From: Mucilaginibacter ginsenosidivorans
GTDB lineage: Bacteria; Bacteroidota; Bacteroidia; Sphingobacteriales; Sphingobacteriaceae
Length of the DNA: 64,000 nucleotides
Reading direction: 5' to 3'
Assembly (NCBI RefSeq): GCF_007971025.1
Contig: NZ_CP042436.1
Span: forward strand, 2,046,001 to 2,110,000
Of the stretch, positions 62,313-64,000 are shown one piece after another. Under the pieces are notes generated by a model. That model searched no databases, had not been told where the DNA came from, and worked only from the letters and a program-made list of their open reading frames with translations. The position numbers were made by a program, and so were the translations under genes. Each line of letters starts with the position of its first letter. Position 1 is the stretch's first letter.

Positions 62313-64000
62313 TGAATAACCTAAGCGTACGTAATTATCTTTTGGGTATGGCGTTTTTCCTGTGCTTCGCTGTCGCTTGCATTCAACCCGTACAAAAAAA
62401 GGATATCACGACCATTACCAGCGCTGAAGATGAATATTACAACCGCGGTAATATGGAGCGCGTATTCAAACTGGCTAACTCCGCAGGCAGCGACGACCAT
62501 CAAAAACCGGGGCTAAGATCCATATGTAAAGCCTCGTTGCTGATGGCGGAAGCAAAACTGGCACAAGGCGATTATACATCGGCGACACTTTACCTGGGGC
62601 GCTCGCAAATAATTTCCGCCCGTATCAAAAGCGATTCATTGGCGGCAGAAACTTATTTGCTCAAAGGACAACTATATGTGGCGCGCCTCTTGCCCGACTC
62701 TGCCACAACGACATTTGAACAAGCCGAAAAGCTGGTTTCAGTAAAAACACCTGTTTGCGGACTTCATCTTGTATTGCAAAAGATCGGCCTGTACCGCCAG
62801 GTTCACAAAGTGGGCAGGGTTGATACCTTAACGGCGCAGCTCACTATCTTTCCCGGTATCAAAACTTATAACCGGGGTTATTACTATGCACTGGCCCTGG
62901 CAAACCGCATCCAGTTTTTTAATGATAACGGCAGTCCGGACAGTGCGTTCAGCCTGTCGGCAAAACTGAAGGGCGTGGTGGAGCAAAACTTCCCCAAAAA
63001 CAATTACCTGCGCGCCCTGCTTTACCAGGCATTCACCCGTTCGGGCCTCAATAATATGGACTATGACAAGCCCTTGAAGAACGCCCGCGAAGAGTTATTG
63101 TACGCCCGCCAGTGCGGTAATGCCACGGCCCTGTTCAATGCTTATTATGATGTGCAGCAAGCCTATACCAACAAACAGGATCATAAAAATGCGCTTTTGT
63201 ATGCAGATAGTATGGCCTTTGTGCAGGAAGCGTCGTTTCCGGCAAAAAGCAGCGGCGCAAACCTGGTCAATATCACCTACACCCGCATATTTACCAATAC
63301 GCACGATTATAGTAAGGCGAAGTTTTACGCACGCAAAAGCATCACCTTGAATAAAGTGATGTTCGGCGACAGCAGTGCTGAACTTGGCCGTAGTTATTCG
63401 CTGCTGGGTAACCTGTATTCGGACGAGGGTAAGTTCGACTCGATGCTGTACTACAGCCTGAAAGTGCTGAAAATAAGACAGGCCATTTACCCGAAGGATC
63501 ACCTGCAGATCGCCTTTTGCCTGGACGATATTGCCCGCACCTATAACAATATGGATAAAGGTGCATTGGCCTTGCCATACCAGCGGGAGGTGGAACGGAT
63601 ATACCTCAAAAACTATGGGCCAACACATAGTTACATGGCATGGGCCTATGATGCTGAAGCCGACTCGTATGCGCAGATGCACCAGTTTGATAAGGCTGTC
63701 GAATATAATAACAGGGCGCTCGGTTTGTTCATCTCCGATGTGGCCAGGGATACGGCAGCAATAAACCGCACCTCCGAAATACCTTTTGATACCTATATCC
63801 CTGATTACCTTACGAGCCGGGTTGTGATGTATACCAATAGGGCCATCAATTCCAGGGAAAAGGCTGATAAGATCAAATACCTGGAGGAAGCTTATCGCAT
63901 TGCCAACGCCACCGATAAGTACATGCAAAGCTATACCCGCCATTTCGATTCGCCCGAGAATGTTTCAACAGCTTACCAGCGCATGTACGACTACTACAAA
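62313..64000 (+). CDS. TPR lipoprotein, probably with a CHAT protease domain beyond the window
   Basis: The gene runs off the right edge after 562 codons. It starts at ATG 62313 (MNNLSVRNYLLGMAF) with a lipobox-like AVAC-IQP. Then TPR-type helical repeats follow, with EDEYYNRGNMERVFKLANSA and LGNLYSDEGKFDSMLYYSLK. The last visible part (YRIANATDKYMQSYTRHFDS, PENVSTAYQRMYDYYK) has the helical linker seen in TPR-CHAT proteins of Bacteroidota just before the caspase-like CHAT domain. The CHAT part lies outside, so this is inference. It is 200 bp downstream of the LytS/LytTR pair and may be its target. Confidence 0.75.

Noticed and set aside
63095..63943. 282-codon minus-strand frame opposite the TPR gene
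   Set aside because: Shadow of the TPR lipoprotein; the plus-strand frame carries the lipobox and helical repeats and continues past the edge.

Overview
The window is a chromosomal segment of a member of the Bacteroidota, most likely family Sphingobacteriaceae and probably close to Mucilaginibacter. The evidence is the 16S/23S sequence character, promoters of the Bacteroidota type (TTG/TTTG about 19-20 nt ahead of TAnnTTTG), the Bacteroidota form of RNA polymerase omega, PorD, an IcmF-type mutase, membrane AraC-type regulators and FtsX-like permeases without an adjacent ATPase. The genus is inferred by eye, not by a search.

Layout. 0-10.7 kb: start of icmF (runs off the left edge), small secreted or unknown proteins, a TIGR01212 radical SAM protein, then a plus-strand run of acyltransferase, acetylxylan-esterase-like hydrolase, outer-membrane protein and a long TPR protein. 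10.8-14.5 kb: REP-like palindromes and a REP-associated Y1 transposase, with a SRPBCC protein, a sulfurtransferase and a YkuK-family protein between. 14.5-25.5 kb: housekeeping genes ettA, clpC, fabI and recN, plus lipoproteins and two tandem carboxypeptidase-regulatory-domain paralogues. 25.6-32.1 kb: a BlaI/BlaR1-type pair with three evident operators, and a 1186-residue protein joining a membrane AraC regulator to an FtsX-like permease. 32.3-35.8 kb: the envelope/coenzyme A cluster bamD-rpoZ-coaBC-porD. 35.9-37.9 kb: an ECF sigma factor with a membrane partner, and an epimerase.

38.0-44.4 kb: one complete rRNA operon (two promoters, boxA, 16S, tRNA-Ile(GAT), tRNA-Ala(TGC), boxA, 23S, 5S, terminator) whose spacers are filled with low-complexity repeats that can pair across the mature RNAs. 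Directly behind it, 44.7-48.0 kb, is an AT-rich restriction-modification operon: controller, two D12-class adenine methylases and a PD-(D/E)XK nuclease. It is followed by about 0.8 kb of gene-free DNA. 48.9-56.6 kb: a TMEM175-like channel, a PI-PLC/GDPD-like phosphodiesterase, cytochrome bd oxidase cydAB and an alpha-L-rhamnosidase. 56.7-60.1 kb: a double-glycine-leader, six-cysteine peptide gene near a secreted papain-like cysteine protease, an OsmC protein, an outer-membrane protein and an NHL-repeat lipoprotein. 60.3-64 kb: a LytS/LytTR two-component pair and the start of a TPR lipoprotein that probably continues into a CHAT domain.

The points most worth a second look are the AraC-permease fusion, the cysteine-rich GG peptide with its neighbours, the restriction-modification operon and its operators, the three-operator blaI promoter with the repeat-bearing sensor, and several dispersed palindromic repeats, two of which appear to lie in frame inside icmF and recN. 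No CRISPR array, riboswitch, prophage or integrase was recognised.
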